NCBI GenBank assembly: GCA_028821405.1
Contig: JAPPGK010000034.1
Coordinates: 1-59,845, forward strand
DNA: 59,845 bases
Source of the DNA: Gammaproteobacteria bacterium
GTDB taxonomy: Bacteria > Pseudomonadota > Gammaproteobacteria > Pseudomonadales > Azotimanducaceae
Reading direction: 5' to 3'
In this document: positions 42,400-50,783 of the stretch, in pieces
Position numbering within the stretch: position 1 is the stretch's first letter
Layout: the number at the start of each line of letters is the position of its first letter
Program-made: the position numbers and the translations under genes
Notes under the pieces: generated by a model
Told to the model about the DNA's origin: nothing
Databases searched by the model: none
The model's input: the letters and a program-made list of their open reading frames with translations, nothing else

Positions 42400-45300
42400 C
42401 TTCGACCTCGAAGCGGACGATCTCCACGAAGTTGTACTCCCTGTAGTTCCTCGCGCGGTCATGCACGTCGATTTCGGCAATGCCCCACGTGCCCGGCACC
42501 GAGCCGGGCGGCAGGATCACAACCTTTTCAAGCTCCCGCCATTCGGTCGGGTCGCCGTCCGGATACAACTCGTCCCGATCGTCCGGGGAGACGTGGTAGT
42601 GGTGCGTGCCGCCTTGCGGGTCGCGCAGTAGCAACTGCGCCGCGCGGAACCCGGAAATGTTGTCCCGGCGGGGGAAGCCCACGGTGACCTCCGTCTCACC
42701 GTTCGGCGCTTCGGGATTCGTGGGGACAGCGTCGACGCTGATCCTATTGACGTCGATCTCGGGCGGTTCCGTGTCGGGGTTGGTGGTAACGAGCTCGATG
42801 GTCGCGGGCGCCTCGTCCGCATCGTCGCCCGTGAACTTCGCGGACCCCGAGTTGTTGCCCAGATCCTTCATCGATACGTGTTGCGTCGAGTACGTGGACG
42901 TGGGCATGTAGTTGGGCATCAGGAAGTCCACGGTGCATTCGTCGCTTGCGGCGTTGGAATCCCCGTACCGTTGGAGGGAATACGTACCGGGCAGTTCGTC
43001 GTTGATGGCCGCCAAGCACGTCCCGTTGGCCAAGCCGCTGTCCTCCTCGACCACGGACCAGGTGACCCGGATGACCTGGACCGTGTCATCGTCCTCCCAG
43101 ACCGACTTGCCCATCGTCAGCGACCCGGCCACGTACTCGGGCTCCGTGTAGTCCTCCAGCGCGTTGTCGACGTACATGCGCCAACCAAAGTCGCTCGGGC
43201 GCTGGTAGCGGTCGTTACCGGCTGCGTCCGTCAGCCTAAACTGCTCAGGAAGCCAGTAGCCGGCCTTGACGTACTTGCTCAAGGTCGCCTCGCCCCGCAG
43301 CACGGTGCCCGTCTCGCCGCCGGGGAGGTAGTCTCCGTGCTCGTCGATCGGATACACCCAGAGATCGAGGAATGTACCAATCGGGCTCGACAGTCGCGTA
43401 AGGCCCCGTTCCGCCCCTTCCTTCTCGCCGTCCAGGGCGTGGAGCTCCAAGTCCACCGTCAGTATCTTGTCGTCGTGCGATCCGCCCGCCACGGTTATGT
43501 CGACCCGCCGGACCTTGCCTGGATAGACGTAGTCGGGGAACAGGTTGTAGACCTCAAAGGTCAGATCCTCCCGGATGCGGGCCAGATAGATGCTGCCCTG
43601 CATGATACGGTCGCGCACGAAGTCGTACTTCGCCTGCGATCGGGCGCGGAGCCTGTCCGGGTTGACGACGAAGTACGAGATCGTCTCCGCCATGTCCTCG
43701 TTGGGATTTTTGAGATGCGCGTACGCGGAGACGAACTCCGCCGACTTGGTCGTCGACCAGCCGCTCGCGGCCGCTGGATCCTCGTACCAGCCGCCGAGTT
43801 CGATCCAGTCCGCCTTGAGGTCGTCGTCGAACAGGTGGGCCCAGAGGAAGTGCGCCTTCTCGTGGGTGATGAGCCGGTGCATGTAGTCCTCGCTCTGGCC
43901 CTTGAAGGCCCTCTCCATGAACTCAACGTATCCGGAACGGGGCCAGGCCACGGCGGGGGCCGTGGGGTAGAGCGGATGGGGCAAGCCATTGAGCCTGCGC
44001 ACTAGGTAGTCGAATCCATCCACCTGGTGCATACCCTTCGGCATCTCCTCCATCATGTTGAGAAGCAGGACGATCTCCTTCGGCTCGAACTGCTGGAAGT
44101 TGTGCTCCGACTCGTTCCCCGTCGGCGCGGTCAGCGACCAGTAGTCGTCGATGGACGTCGTCAGGCCGTATCGATCCCGGAATATCCGCTCGAAGGCCGC
44201 CCGGTCCCGCCCGCCATCGGTGACGAAGTGCACTCCTGCATGGTGCAGGCGCCGCGAGAACCACACGCCGCGCTTGCCGTCCACCGTGGCCATGCGCGGG
44301 GCGGCGTTGACGAAGGCGGCGGACGAGACCGTCGTCTCGCGGGTACCGTCCTCGGCGACCTCGACCGCGATGTCCCCGGCGATGAACTCGTCGGTGATGC
44401 GCCAGACGCTTGCCGGCAGCGTCCCTTCTTCGGAGTCCGCATCCTGAACGGGCTGCGGGATTGCCTCCATGGTTTGAAGCAGGCGGAAGGCGTGCTCCTG
44501 CGACCAGCCCGCACCGACGAGGAGCATGTTGTAGTCCTGTCGGAGGCGGTCGGCGGCGGCCGTGTCCACTACGTCTACCGTGCCGCCCTGGAACTCCACG
44601 ACCCGCGGCTCAACGACGTGCGACGAGTACTCCGCTCCAGCCGGCGTATCCTGGTCCTCCTCCCAGTGGTAGACGAACGGGTCCGTCGGCAGCGACTCCA
44701 CTTCGTAGGCCACGCCGTCGTGTACTTCGTGAAAAGGGAACCGCACGATGCGCGCCGGGGTCGTCCGGTGTCCCTTCGCGTTGACCTTGACAGCGTAGCG
44801 GCCCGGGGCCACCTCGCTGAACGCGAAACAGCCGTTGTCCCCGGGACGTACCGTGTACAGTGCGCCCCGACCCGTCAGCACCACCTCGAGATCGTCTGTG
44901 GGACCTGCGAATCCCTCGATGCGCCCGACGTACGAGGCCGCCCCCTGGTCCCCGCAAGCGTACGCTGAACCGGTCTCCGGCAACGCCACCTCGCCGCTGC
45001 GCGACGCCACGGATTGCCTGCCGTCCATTGCATAGTAGTGCCAGCCACCGTCGGCGTGCTGCAGCAGCACGCCATCGCGACCGTCCCCGTCAAGGTCGCC
45101 GATGCCGGCCAGCCGCCACGTGTCGCTGCTCGAAATCCCGGCCCGGCCGCTCTCCTCTTCCAAAACCTCCCGTCCGTCCATCGCGTAGTAGTACCACTGG
45201 CCTCCCGAGGCGCGCAGAAGCACGTCGTCGTTGCCGTCACCGTTGAGATCGCCGATCCCGCCGAAGCGGAAGCCGGCATCGACGCGGAGATCGACCCAAC

Positions 45301-45958
45301 CGCTAAGCGCGGCGACCGAGCGTCCTCGCCGGAGTGCGTGGTAGAACCAGCGACCGTCCTCGTGGCGCAGCAGCACGTCGTCCGAGCCGTCGCCGTTCAG
45401 GTCACCGATGCCGGCGAAGCGCAGCCGGAGGTCGTGCGGCAGCGCGATGCCGCGGGCGGGCGCGATGCGGGTCCGGCCATCGGCCGCATAGTAGAGCCAC
45501 CGACCCGACATGTGACGCAATAGCACGTCGTCGTTGCCGTCGCCGTTCAGGTCCCCGATCCCCGCGAACGTCCAGTCCAGGCTCTCCGGCAGCGCGAGCG
45601 TTCCGCTCTCCTCTCCGATAGAGCGGCGGCCGTCCATCGCGTAATAGGCCCATGCGCCGTCCACATGGCGAAACAGCAGATCGTCCCTGCCATCGCCGTT
45701 GAGATCGCCAGTGCCGACAACACGCCAAGCGTTGTCAGCCGGCAGGTCGGGTGCCTCGGTGTCGCCGCTGGCGACCTCAAGGCCCTCCAGCTCGTAGACG
45801 TGCCAGGTATCGTCGATCCGCAGCAGCACGTCGTCCCGACCGTCGCCGTCGAAGTCGGCGACATGCGCGCCCTGCACGGACAGCCCGATGACGACGCCAA
45901 CCCATAGCGCCCATACGCAAACGAATCTGCGACGGGCGGTAGACTCTAACCCTTTCAT
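42392..45958 (-). CDS. Secreted FG-GAP propeller protein with zinc-metallopeptidase motif
   Basis: A 1188-residue exported protein. A signal peptide (~12-31) is followed by six FG-GAP/VCBS units (residues ~33-330) with calcium-type loops DFDGDGRDD and GDLNGDGNDD, which form a beta-propeller. A carboxypeptidase-regulatory-like beta domain (~335-420) follows. The central part contains H699-E-K-A-H703 (ITHEKAHFLWAHLF) with an acidic DWIELGGWYED nearby, the zinc-binding HExxH pattern. The C-terminal third contains Ig-like/beta repeats. Likely a large surface or secreted protease or adhesin. Start ATG 45958. Confidence 0.85.
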   Translation of the reverse strand: MKGLESTARRRFVCVWALWVGVVIGLSVQGAHVADFDGDGRDDVLLRIDDTWHVYELEGLEVASGDTEAPDLPADNAWRVVGTGDLNGDGRDDLLFRHVDGAWAYYAMDGRRSIGEESGTLALPESLDWTFAGIGDLNGDGNDDVLLRHMSGRWLYYAADGRTRIAPARGIALPHDLRLRFAGIGDLNGDGSDDVLLRHEDGRWFYHALRRGRSVAALSGWVDLRVDAGFRFGGIGDLNGDGNDDVLLRASGGQWYYYAMDGREVLEEESGRAGISSSDTWRLAGIGDLDGDGRDGVLLQHADGGWHYYAMDGRQSVASRSGEVALPETGSAYACGDQGAASYVGRIEGFAGPTDDLEVVLTGRGALYTVRPGDNGCFAFSEVAPGRYAVKVNAKGHRTTPARIVRFPFHEVHDGVAYEVESLPTDPFVYHWEEDQDTPAGAEYSSHVVEPRVVEFQGGTVDVVDTAAADRLRQDYNMLLVGAGWSQEHAFRLLQTMEAIPQPVQDADSEEGTLPASVWRITDEFIAGDIAVEVAEDGTRETTVSSAAFVNAAPRMATVDGKRGVWFSRRLHHAGVHFVTDGGRDRAAFERIFRDRYGLTTSIDDYWSLTAPTGNESEHNFQQFEPKEIVLLLNMMEEMPKGMHQVDGFDYLVRRLNGLPHPLYPTAPAVAWPRSGYVEFMERAFKGQSEDYMHRLITHEKAHFLWAHLFDDDLKADWIELGGWYEDPAAASGWSTTKSAEFVSAYAHLKNPNEDMAETISYFVVNPDRLRARSQAKYDFVRDRIMQGSIYLARIREDLTFEVYNLFPDYVYPGKVRRVDITVAGGSHDDKILTVDLELHALDGEKEGAERGLTRLSSPIGTFLDLWVYPIDEHGDYLPGGETGTVLRGEATLSKYVKAGYWLPEQFRLTDAAGNDRYQRPSDFGWRMYVDNALEDYTEPEYVAGSLTMGKSVWEDDDTVQVIRVTWSVVEEDSGLANGTCLAAINDELPGTYSLQRYGDSNAASDECTVDFLMPNYMPTSTYSTQHVSMKDLGNNSGSAKFTGDDADEAPATIELVTTNPDTEPPEIDVNRISVDAVPTNPEAPNGETEVTVGFPRRDNISGFRAAQLLLRDPQGGTHHYHVSPDDRDELYPDGDPTEWRELEKVVILPPGSVPGTWGIAEIDVHDRARNYREYNFVEIVRFEVEGE

Positions 45959-46264
45959 GTTGATCTCATTAGGTTAAATTGTTGACGAGTTCCACACTAC
46001 ACGAGATCTACATATTATCGGCTAGGCTAAGTAGACTATGCCGTTGCGATTCGGTGTTCCACATATTCCGCCGCTGACGCGCCTGGGCGCCAACTTCGCC
46101 GTCATCGGCATCGGCGAGGTGGTGGTGGCTGAGTGGCTCTAAGCGCCGTAAGGCTGTGCCCGGCGCTCCTGTAACGCCTTGCGCCGGGTGCACCGCCGCC
46201 CAGCCACGCCCCCGGTCCGTTCGTACTATGATCGACGCGCCTTGCCGTTGAAGAGAACAACACC
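45959..46264. other. Divergent intergenic gap, possible small frame
   Basis: About 300 bases between the FG-GAP protein and the CoA-transferase fusion. The first 80 bases are AT-rich and likely include the promoter for the minus-strand gene. A 34-codon frame (46038-46142, plus strand, MPLRFG...VAEWL) is present; its composition is codon-like but it has no clear ribosome site, so it is not called as a gene. Confidence 0.5.
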
Positions 46265-48682
46265 GTGCCACGAGGTGCCCTGGACAAGCTAAGGGTTCTC
46301 GACCTCACCGACGAACGCGCAATCTACGGTGCCAAGATGCTCGCCGACCTCGGTGCCGAGGTAATCCGGCCGGAGCCCCCCGATGGCGATCCGCTGCGTC
46401 GGCGTGGGCCCCGGGACGAAGGCCCAGAACAGGGTGCCTCGCTATGGCACGCGTTTTTCGCCTCAAGCCGCCGTTTCGTGACTCTTGATCTGGAAACGTC
46501 ACCGGGCGGCACCTTGTTGAGGACACTCGTCGATCGTGCGGATGTCGTGCTGGTATCTACCGGTGCATTCGGCGTCGTCGAAGCGGGACTCGACGAAGCG
46601 CGTCGACGACGACCGGAACTCGTCGTGGTCGAGACCTCCTCCTTCGGCCCCGACGGGCCGTGGCGCGACTACCTGGCGCCCGACCTCGTCGCCGGCGCGC
46701 TCGGCGGCGCGATGGCAACCACCGGCGATGCCGACACGGCGCCGCTCAAGTGCTTCGGCGAACTGAACTTCATCCTGTCCGGCGCGTACGCCGCCATCGC
46801 GGCGCTGGCGGCGTACCGCCGCGTACGCGACACCGGTGCCGGACAAGCCGTTCACGTGCCGGTACACGAGTGCATCGCATCGTGCCTGGAGCACGTTCTG
46901 CTCTGGTACTGGTACCCCGACAAGATGCCAACCGCCGGCAAGCAGGCGCTGGCGCGACGCGGCAGCCTGCACTGGTCCAACGCCTACGTCGTGACGCCGG
47001 CCAAGGGCGGCTCGATCATGGTCACACCGACGCCCAGTTTCGACAACCAACTGGTGTGGCTGATCGAAAAGGATGCCCACGAGGATCTGCTCGACCCCAA
47101 GTACCAGGCGCCCGAGCACCGCCGCGACTACATCCGCCGATTCATGGAAGTGCTGCGCAATTGGGTGGCGACGCGGGACGTGGAGGAGCTCTTCTACGAG
47201 GCCCAGGACCACCACGCGCCCTACGGGTGGGTGCTGCCCATCGACAAGGTTGCGGCGAATCCCCAGCTCGAAGCCCGCGACTGGTGGGTCGACTACCCCA
47301 CCACAACGACGACCGTTCGAGGACCCGGTGCGCCGTACGCATTCAGCAATACGCCTTGGCGTCTTGGCCCCTACCGCGCGGCCGCAGACAATGCTGCCGT
47401 CGAACAGCTCGTGGAAGCGTGGGATCGACGGCCTTCTCCGACCCGAATCTCTGGCGGACGGTGCGCGCAGGACGATGACCGGCCTCTGGCCGGCGTACGA
47501 ATCCTCGACTTCACGCATGTCCTGGCGGGCCCTTTCGCGACGCGGGTGCTCGCCGACCTCGGTGCCGACGTGGTCAAGGTCGGCTCGGCGATCCGCACGG
47601 GGCCGAACGCGCCCGACGGCGCCTACTACGTCACCTGGAACCGAAACAAGCGCTCGCTTGCGTTGGACATGTCCCGCGACGAGAGCCGCGCCGTCTGCAA
47701 ACGGCTTGCCGAGGCCGCCGACGTCGTCATCGACAACTTCTCGGTGGGCGTGCTGGATCGTTGGGGCGTCGGCTACGGCGCGGTCAATCCCGGCAATCCC
47801 GGTGTCGTCTACGTGCAGATGTCGGGCATGGGCGCAGGCGGACCGTGGTCGGGTTTCGTGACCTACGCCCCGACCATCCATGCGCTTTCGGGCCTCACGC
47901 ACCTGACCGGCGTGCCCGGCCGGGAGGACATCGGCATCGGGTTCTCCTACAACGACCATTGCGCCGGGCTTCACGGGGCGTTCGCCATCCTAGCTGCCTT
48001 GGAGGCGCGTCGGCACACCGGCCATGGACAGCGTATCGACCTCTCGCAGTTCGAGGTCGGCGTCGGACTGGCGGGGCCGTCGCTGCTCGACTACTTTGCC
48101 AACGGCCACGTGGCCGAGCCGACGGGCAACAGACTGCCCTACGACTGCGCCGCGCCCCACGGCTGCTATCCCTGCGCCGGCGCCAAAAGCGAAGCCGTCG
48201 TCGAAGAACGCTGGGTCGCCATCGCCTGCATGACCGACAACCAATGGCAGGCGCTGCGACGGGTGATGGGCGATCCGCCGTGGACGCATGATCCCAAGCT
48301 CGCCACAGCCCAAGGCCGGGCAGCCAGCGCCGACCTCGACGCGGGCTTGGCGGCGTGGACGCGGACGCTCGCCGCCCCCGAGATCATGGAACGTTGTCAA
48401 GCCGCAGGCGTTCCGGCGGGCGTGGTCCAGACGGGCATCGACATGGGCGATGCCGACCCCCAACTGGCACGGAGCGGGTTTCTCGCGCCCATCGAAGCAC
48501 CGCACCCGGTACTTGGGCAGACCTACGCGGATCGGCTGCCGATCCGTTTCGAGGACACGCCGTGCGACGTCTACCGGCGTGCCCGTCGCGTGGGCGAGGA
48601 CACCCTCCGCGTGTTGGCCGACTGGCTCGGTATGAGCGAGGAGGAGGTCAGGAAAGGGGAGGAGGACGGACTCTTCATCTAG
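46265..48682 (+). CDS. Tandem CaiB/BaiF (class III) CoA-transferase fusion
   Basis: An 805-residue protein made of two class III CoA-transferase domains in tandem (~1-380 and ~400-800). The N-terminal domain has the catalytic Asp in YLAPDLVAGALGG; the C-terminal domain has TYAPTIHALSGL, with Thr where the Asp should be, so it probably lost transfer activity but keeps the fold. In this family two chains interlock as a dimer, so the fusion resembles a pseudo-heterodimer. The starting codon is GTG 46265. CoA acceptor and donor unknown. Compare the separate Asp-plus and Asp-minus genes at 57288-59785. Confidence 0.88.
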   Translation: MPRGALDKLRVLDLTDERAIYGAKMLADLGAEVIRPEPPDGDPLRRRGPRDEGPEQGASLWHAFFASSRRFVTLDLETSPGGTLLRTLVDRADVVLVSTGAFGVVEAGLDEARRRRPELVVVETSSFGPDGPWRDYLAPDLVAGALGGAMATTGDADTAPLKCFGELNFILSGAYAAIAALAAYRRVRDTGAGQAVHVPVHECIASCLEHVLLWYWYPDKMPTAGKQALARRGSLHWSNAYVVTPAKGGSIMVTPTPSFDNQLVWLIEKDAHEDLLDPKYQAPEHRRDYIRRFMEVLRNWVATRDVEELFYEAQDHHAPYGWVLPIDKVAANPQLEARDWWVDYPTTTTTVRGPGAPYAFSNTPWRLGPYRAAADNAAVEQLVEAWDRRPSPTRISGGRCAQDDDRPLAGVRILDFTHVLAGPFATRVLADLGADVVKVGSAIRTGPNAPDGAYYVTWNRNKRSLALDMSRDESRAVCKRLAEAADVVIDNFSVGVLDRWGVGYGAVNPGNPGVVYVQMSGMGAGGPWSGFVTYAPTIHALSGLTHLTGVPGREDIGIGFSYNDHCAGLHGAFAILAALEARRHTGHGQRIDLSQFEVGVGLAGPSLLDYFANGHVAEPTGNRLPYDCAAPHGCYPCAGAKSEAVVEERWVAIACMTDNQWQALRRVMGDPPWTHDPKLATAQGRAASADLDAGLAAWTRTLAAPEIMERCQAAGVPAGVVQTGIDMGDADPQLARSGFLAPIEAPHPVLGQTYADRLPIRFEDTPCDVYRRARRVGEDTLRVLADWLGMSEEEVRKGEEDGLFI

Positions 48683-48712
48683 CGAGGCCGCCTCAGATCG
48701 GCGAGGCAATGC

Positions 48713-48793
48713 CGTAGGGGCGACCCTTGCATTCGCCCCATGGACCCAACGGTGCATTTGCCCCAAGGCGGGCGAGGACAAGCCTTGCCCCTA
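48713..48793. repeat. Imperfect palindromic repeat, PilV-side copy
   Basis: An 81-base element beginning CGTAGGGGC (48713-48721) and ending GCCCCTACG (48785-48793). Its left 14 bases (CGTAGGGGCGACCC) equal the minus-strand repeat at 16104-16117. The end supplies the TAG of the pilV-like gene. It resembles a REP/MITE-type element. Confidence 0.75.
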
Positions 48794-49699
48794 CGAGCCC
48801 TCGTTGGTCAACCCGCATTGCGCCAGGGTGAAGGTCGGACTGCCTCGTCCCTGTGGTACCGACATGGCGTAGCGGCACGTAGTGGTGGTCACGTCGACGA
48901 CCGCCTCGTTCTCGCAGCGCCACGCCACGACCGATCCCGCGGTGTAGGGCGGGCTGACGTTCGGGGACGACCAACCGATCACATTGATGATCTTCCACCC
49001 CGACCAGGAGCACGGAATCCCACCTGAGGACGCACCTGCGGTTCGCCAGGCGCCGGACACGCATTCCATCAGCGCACCGTCGGCGGCCGTCGAGATCCGC
49101 TTCCCGGCGCAGGCTTGACCGTTGACCACCGTCGCGTCGAAGGCCAGCGCGGAAACGCCGGCGATGCCATTGCCGGCGAAATCGAGCGGACCCCCCGTCA
49201 TCGCCCGGGAGCCGTCGCGACGCACGAATGCCGCGAGATCCGAGTGCGCCCCCGGCGGAACGGTACGCACGAGCTCCACGCGGTTTCCAACCGCCGTCGT
49301 GCCATGCGGAAACGAACGCACGACCGCCTTCGCGAGCCGATCGGCGCTCGGGTCGTCGGCCTGCAGAAGCTCAGTGGATATCTTGATCCCGCCGCCAGCG
49401 ACCGCCTGCAGGTTGAAAGCGCCGCCCGTACCGTTGGCAAGGATCGTCTTACTGGCGTCGTCCGGATCCGCCGGCAACAGGCCCGAGGACACGAGTTGCG
49501 CCACCGACGCGGGCCAGTTCCCCTGCTCGGCGTGATAGGCGTACGCCGCTTCATCCACGAGCAGAATGCCGTCGATCGTGCGTTGCACCGCCGCGTCCTC
49601 GAGGGCGGCCGACTGCCAGACAAAGTAGCCGTGCAGCAGGAGCGATGCGGCGGCGAGCGTGACCAGCATCTCGACGAGTGTTATTCCCCTGGTCAACAT
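48791..49699 (-). CDS. pilV: PilV-like minor pilin/adhesin
   Basis: A 302-residue prepilin-like protein, last gene of the type IVb pilus operon. The cleavage region is TRG/ITLVEMLVTLAAASLLL with the conserved Glu5. Several cysteines (GQACAGK, LMECVSG, IPCSWSG, WRCEN, TTCRYA, AQCGLT) support disulfides in the C-terminal part, as in R64 PilV tip adhesins. ATG 49699 overlaps the upstream minor pilin stop. No shufflon sites or Rci recombinase are seen, so the tip is fixed. The stop TAG comes from the dispersed repeat. Confidence 0.8.
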   Translation of the reverse strand: MLTRGITLVEMLVTLAAASLLLHGYFVWQSAALEDAAVQRTIDGILLVDEAAYAYHAEQGNWPASVAQLVSSGLLPADPDDASKTILANGTGGAFNLQAVAGGGIKISTELLQADDPSADRLAKAVVRSFPHGTTAVGNRVELVRTVPPGAHSDLAAFVRRDGSRAMTGGPLDFAGNGIAGVSALAFDATVVNGQACAGKRISTAADGALMECVSGAWRTAGASSGGIPCSWSGWKIINVIGWSSPNVSPPYTAGSVVAWRCENEAVVDVTTTTCRYAMSVPQGRGSPTFTLAQCGLTNEGS

Positions 49700-50196
49700 C
49701 CCGTGAACGCCCTCCCCGCTGCGAATACCCGTCGCCCCTCGTGCGTCGCCCCGCGACCCAACCGCCACGGAACAACCGTGCGCTCGCCTTCGGGTCGCCC
49801 GCCAAGCCCCGCCAACGCGGCACGTTCCGCGGCCGTCGCACCCGGTTCGCGCACGACGTCGAACGCGAATCCCGTCACGCGGGGCGAACCCCTCGGCGGC
49901 CAACCGCTTGGGATCGACGACGGCCGCGAGTAGTAGCGCACGCCCCACGCCGCGGGTTCTGCAGGGCCGGATGGACCCCCGCCGAGGGCGGCAATCATGT
50001 CCCCGACGCCGATGACCGTCCCGCTCGGACGACCGCAGTTCGCGCCGGCACCCTGGTAGGCAGCCGCGAGGGCAGCGACTGCGCTCAGATCCGCCGACAC
50101 GCGGGCCGCGTCGCGCCGCTCGTTCGCAACGCGGTACCCCGCAGTCGCCAACACCGCCGCGATGCCGATCACCGCCACCACCTCAAGTGCTTGCAC
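49693..50196 (-). CDS. Minor pilin-like protein, possibly frameshifted at its leader
   Basis: A 167-residue protein with a pilin-type N-terminal helix MQALEVVAVIGIAAVLATAG and the Glu expected in such helices. The usable start here is GTG 50196, which leaves no leader and no Gly(-1). A separate upstream ATG (50240) encodes MSGNRG, an ideal leader ending in Gly, but in the other frame: the two are joined if one T is dropped from the TTTT run at about 50202-50205. So the gene may have a single-base frameshift, real or from sequencing. It overlaps pilV by 7 bases. Confidence 0.65.
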   Translation of the reverse strand: MQALEVVAVIGIAAVLATAGYRVANERRDAARVSADLSAVAALAAAYQGAGANCGRPSGTVIGVGDMIAALGGGPSGPAEPAAWGVRYYSRPSSIPSGWPPRGSPRVTGFAFDVVREPGATAAERAALAGLGGRPEGERTVVPWRLGRGATHEGRRVFAAGRAFTGC

Positions 50197-50261
50197 AACA
50201 AAACCATCCTCTGTTGCCTGACATTCGCCACCGCCTCTCCGGCCCGTCCTGGCGCGCGCGG

Positions 50262-50280
50262 GCGACCGCGAAGCGGTCGC
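50262..50280 (-). terminator. Stem-loop after pilS
   Basis: GCGACCGC, loop of 3 bases, GCGGTCGC; a perfect 8-bp stem 9 bases downstream of the pilS stop on its strand. No U-run follows, so it may only attenuate read-through or protect the mRNA end, as is common after major pilin genes. Confidence 0.55.
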
Positions 50281-50289
50281 GTCGCATCT

Positions 50290-50754
50290 CTACTCAATGA
50301 CGAAGGTGAGCGTGTAAGGGCCCGACCCGGAGCACGCGGGCGTGCTCTTGACACCGACTGCGGCCGTCATCCGGTCCACGAGTTGCTCGCAATCGGCGTC
50401 CACGTCGAACTGGTAGGTGATCTTGGCGTCCACGTCACTGCTCGAAGCGACCGCCACGTCGAGCCCGTAGACGTTCTCATCGTCGCCGTCGGTGAACGGC
50501 TCGACGTTGTAGCCGCTGTCCGCGAGTTCCTCCACGCTGATGCTCGCGTACGAGCCCGCCTGGGCCGGCGCGGATCGGTAGGCCTCCGCCGCGGTCTTCA
50601 CCCGAACGATCTCGGCGTACGCCTGCTCGGTGCGGACCCCGCTTTGTATGTTGCCCCACTGGCCTACGACGAAAAGACCCACTATCGCCAGCAGACCGAC
50701 GTACAACCCCATTTCGGGAAGCGTTACGCCCCGATTCCTGTTCACCCATGCCAT
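50290..50754 (-). CDS. pilS: PilS-like major prepilin, type IVb
   Basis: A 154-residue prepilin. Leader MAWVNRNRG ends in Gly(-1) before VTLPEMGLYVGLLAIVGLFVV, with Glu5 conserved. C-terminal Cys pair DADCEQL / TPACSGS, 24 residues apart, fits the disulfide-bounded D-region of type IVb pilins. ATG 50754 has AGGAGG ~10 bases upstream. It would be exported, cleaved by a prepilin peptidase not present in this window, and polymerised by PilQ/PilR. The stem-loop at 50262 follows its stop. Confidence 0.85.
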   Translation of the reverse strand: MAWVNRNRGVTLPEMGLYVGLLAIVGLFVVGQWGNIQSGVRTEQAYAEIVRVKTAAEAYRSAPAQAGSYASISVEELADSGYNVEPFTDGDDENVYGLDVAVASSSDVDAKITYQFDVDADCEQLVDRMTAAVGVKSTPACSGSGPYTLTFVIE

Positions 50755-50783
50755 CGCCCAAATTCCTCCTACTTCAATGACCA

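Noticed and set aside
46038-46142. A 34-codon frame before the CoA-transferase fusion
   Set aside because: It has no clear ribosome site and no known family; mentioned in the gap but not called.
48791-49699. Shufflon at the pilV 3' end
   Set aside because: No inverted sfx-type repeats or Rci-like recombinase are present.
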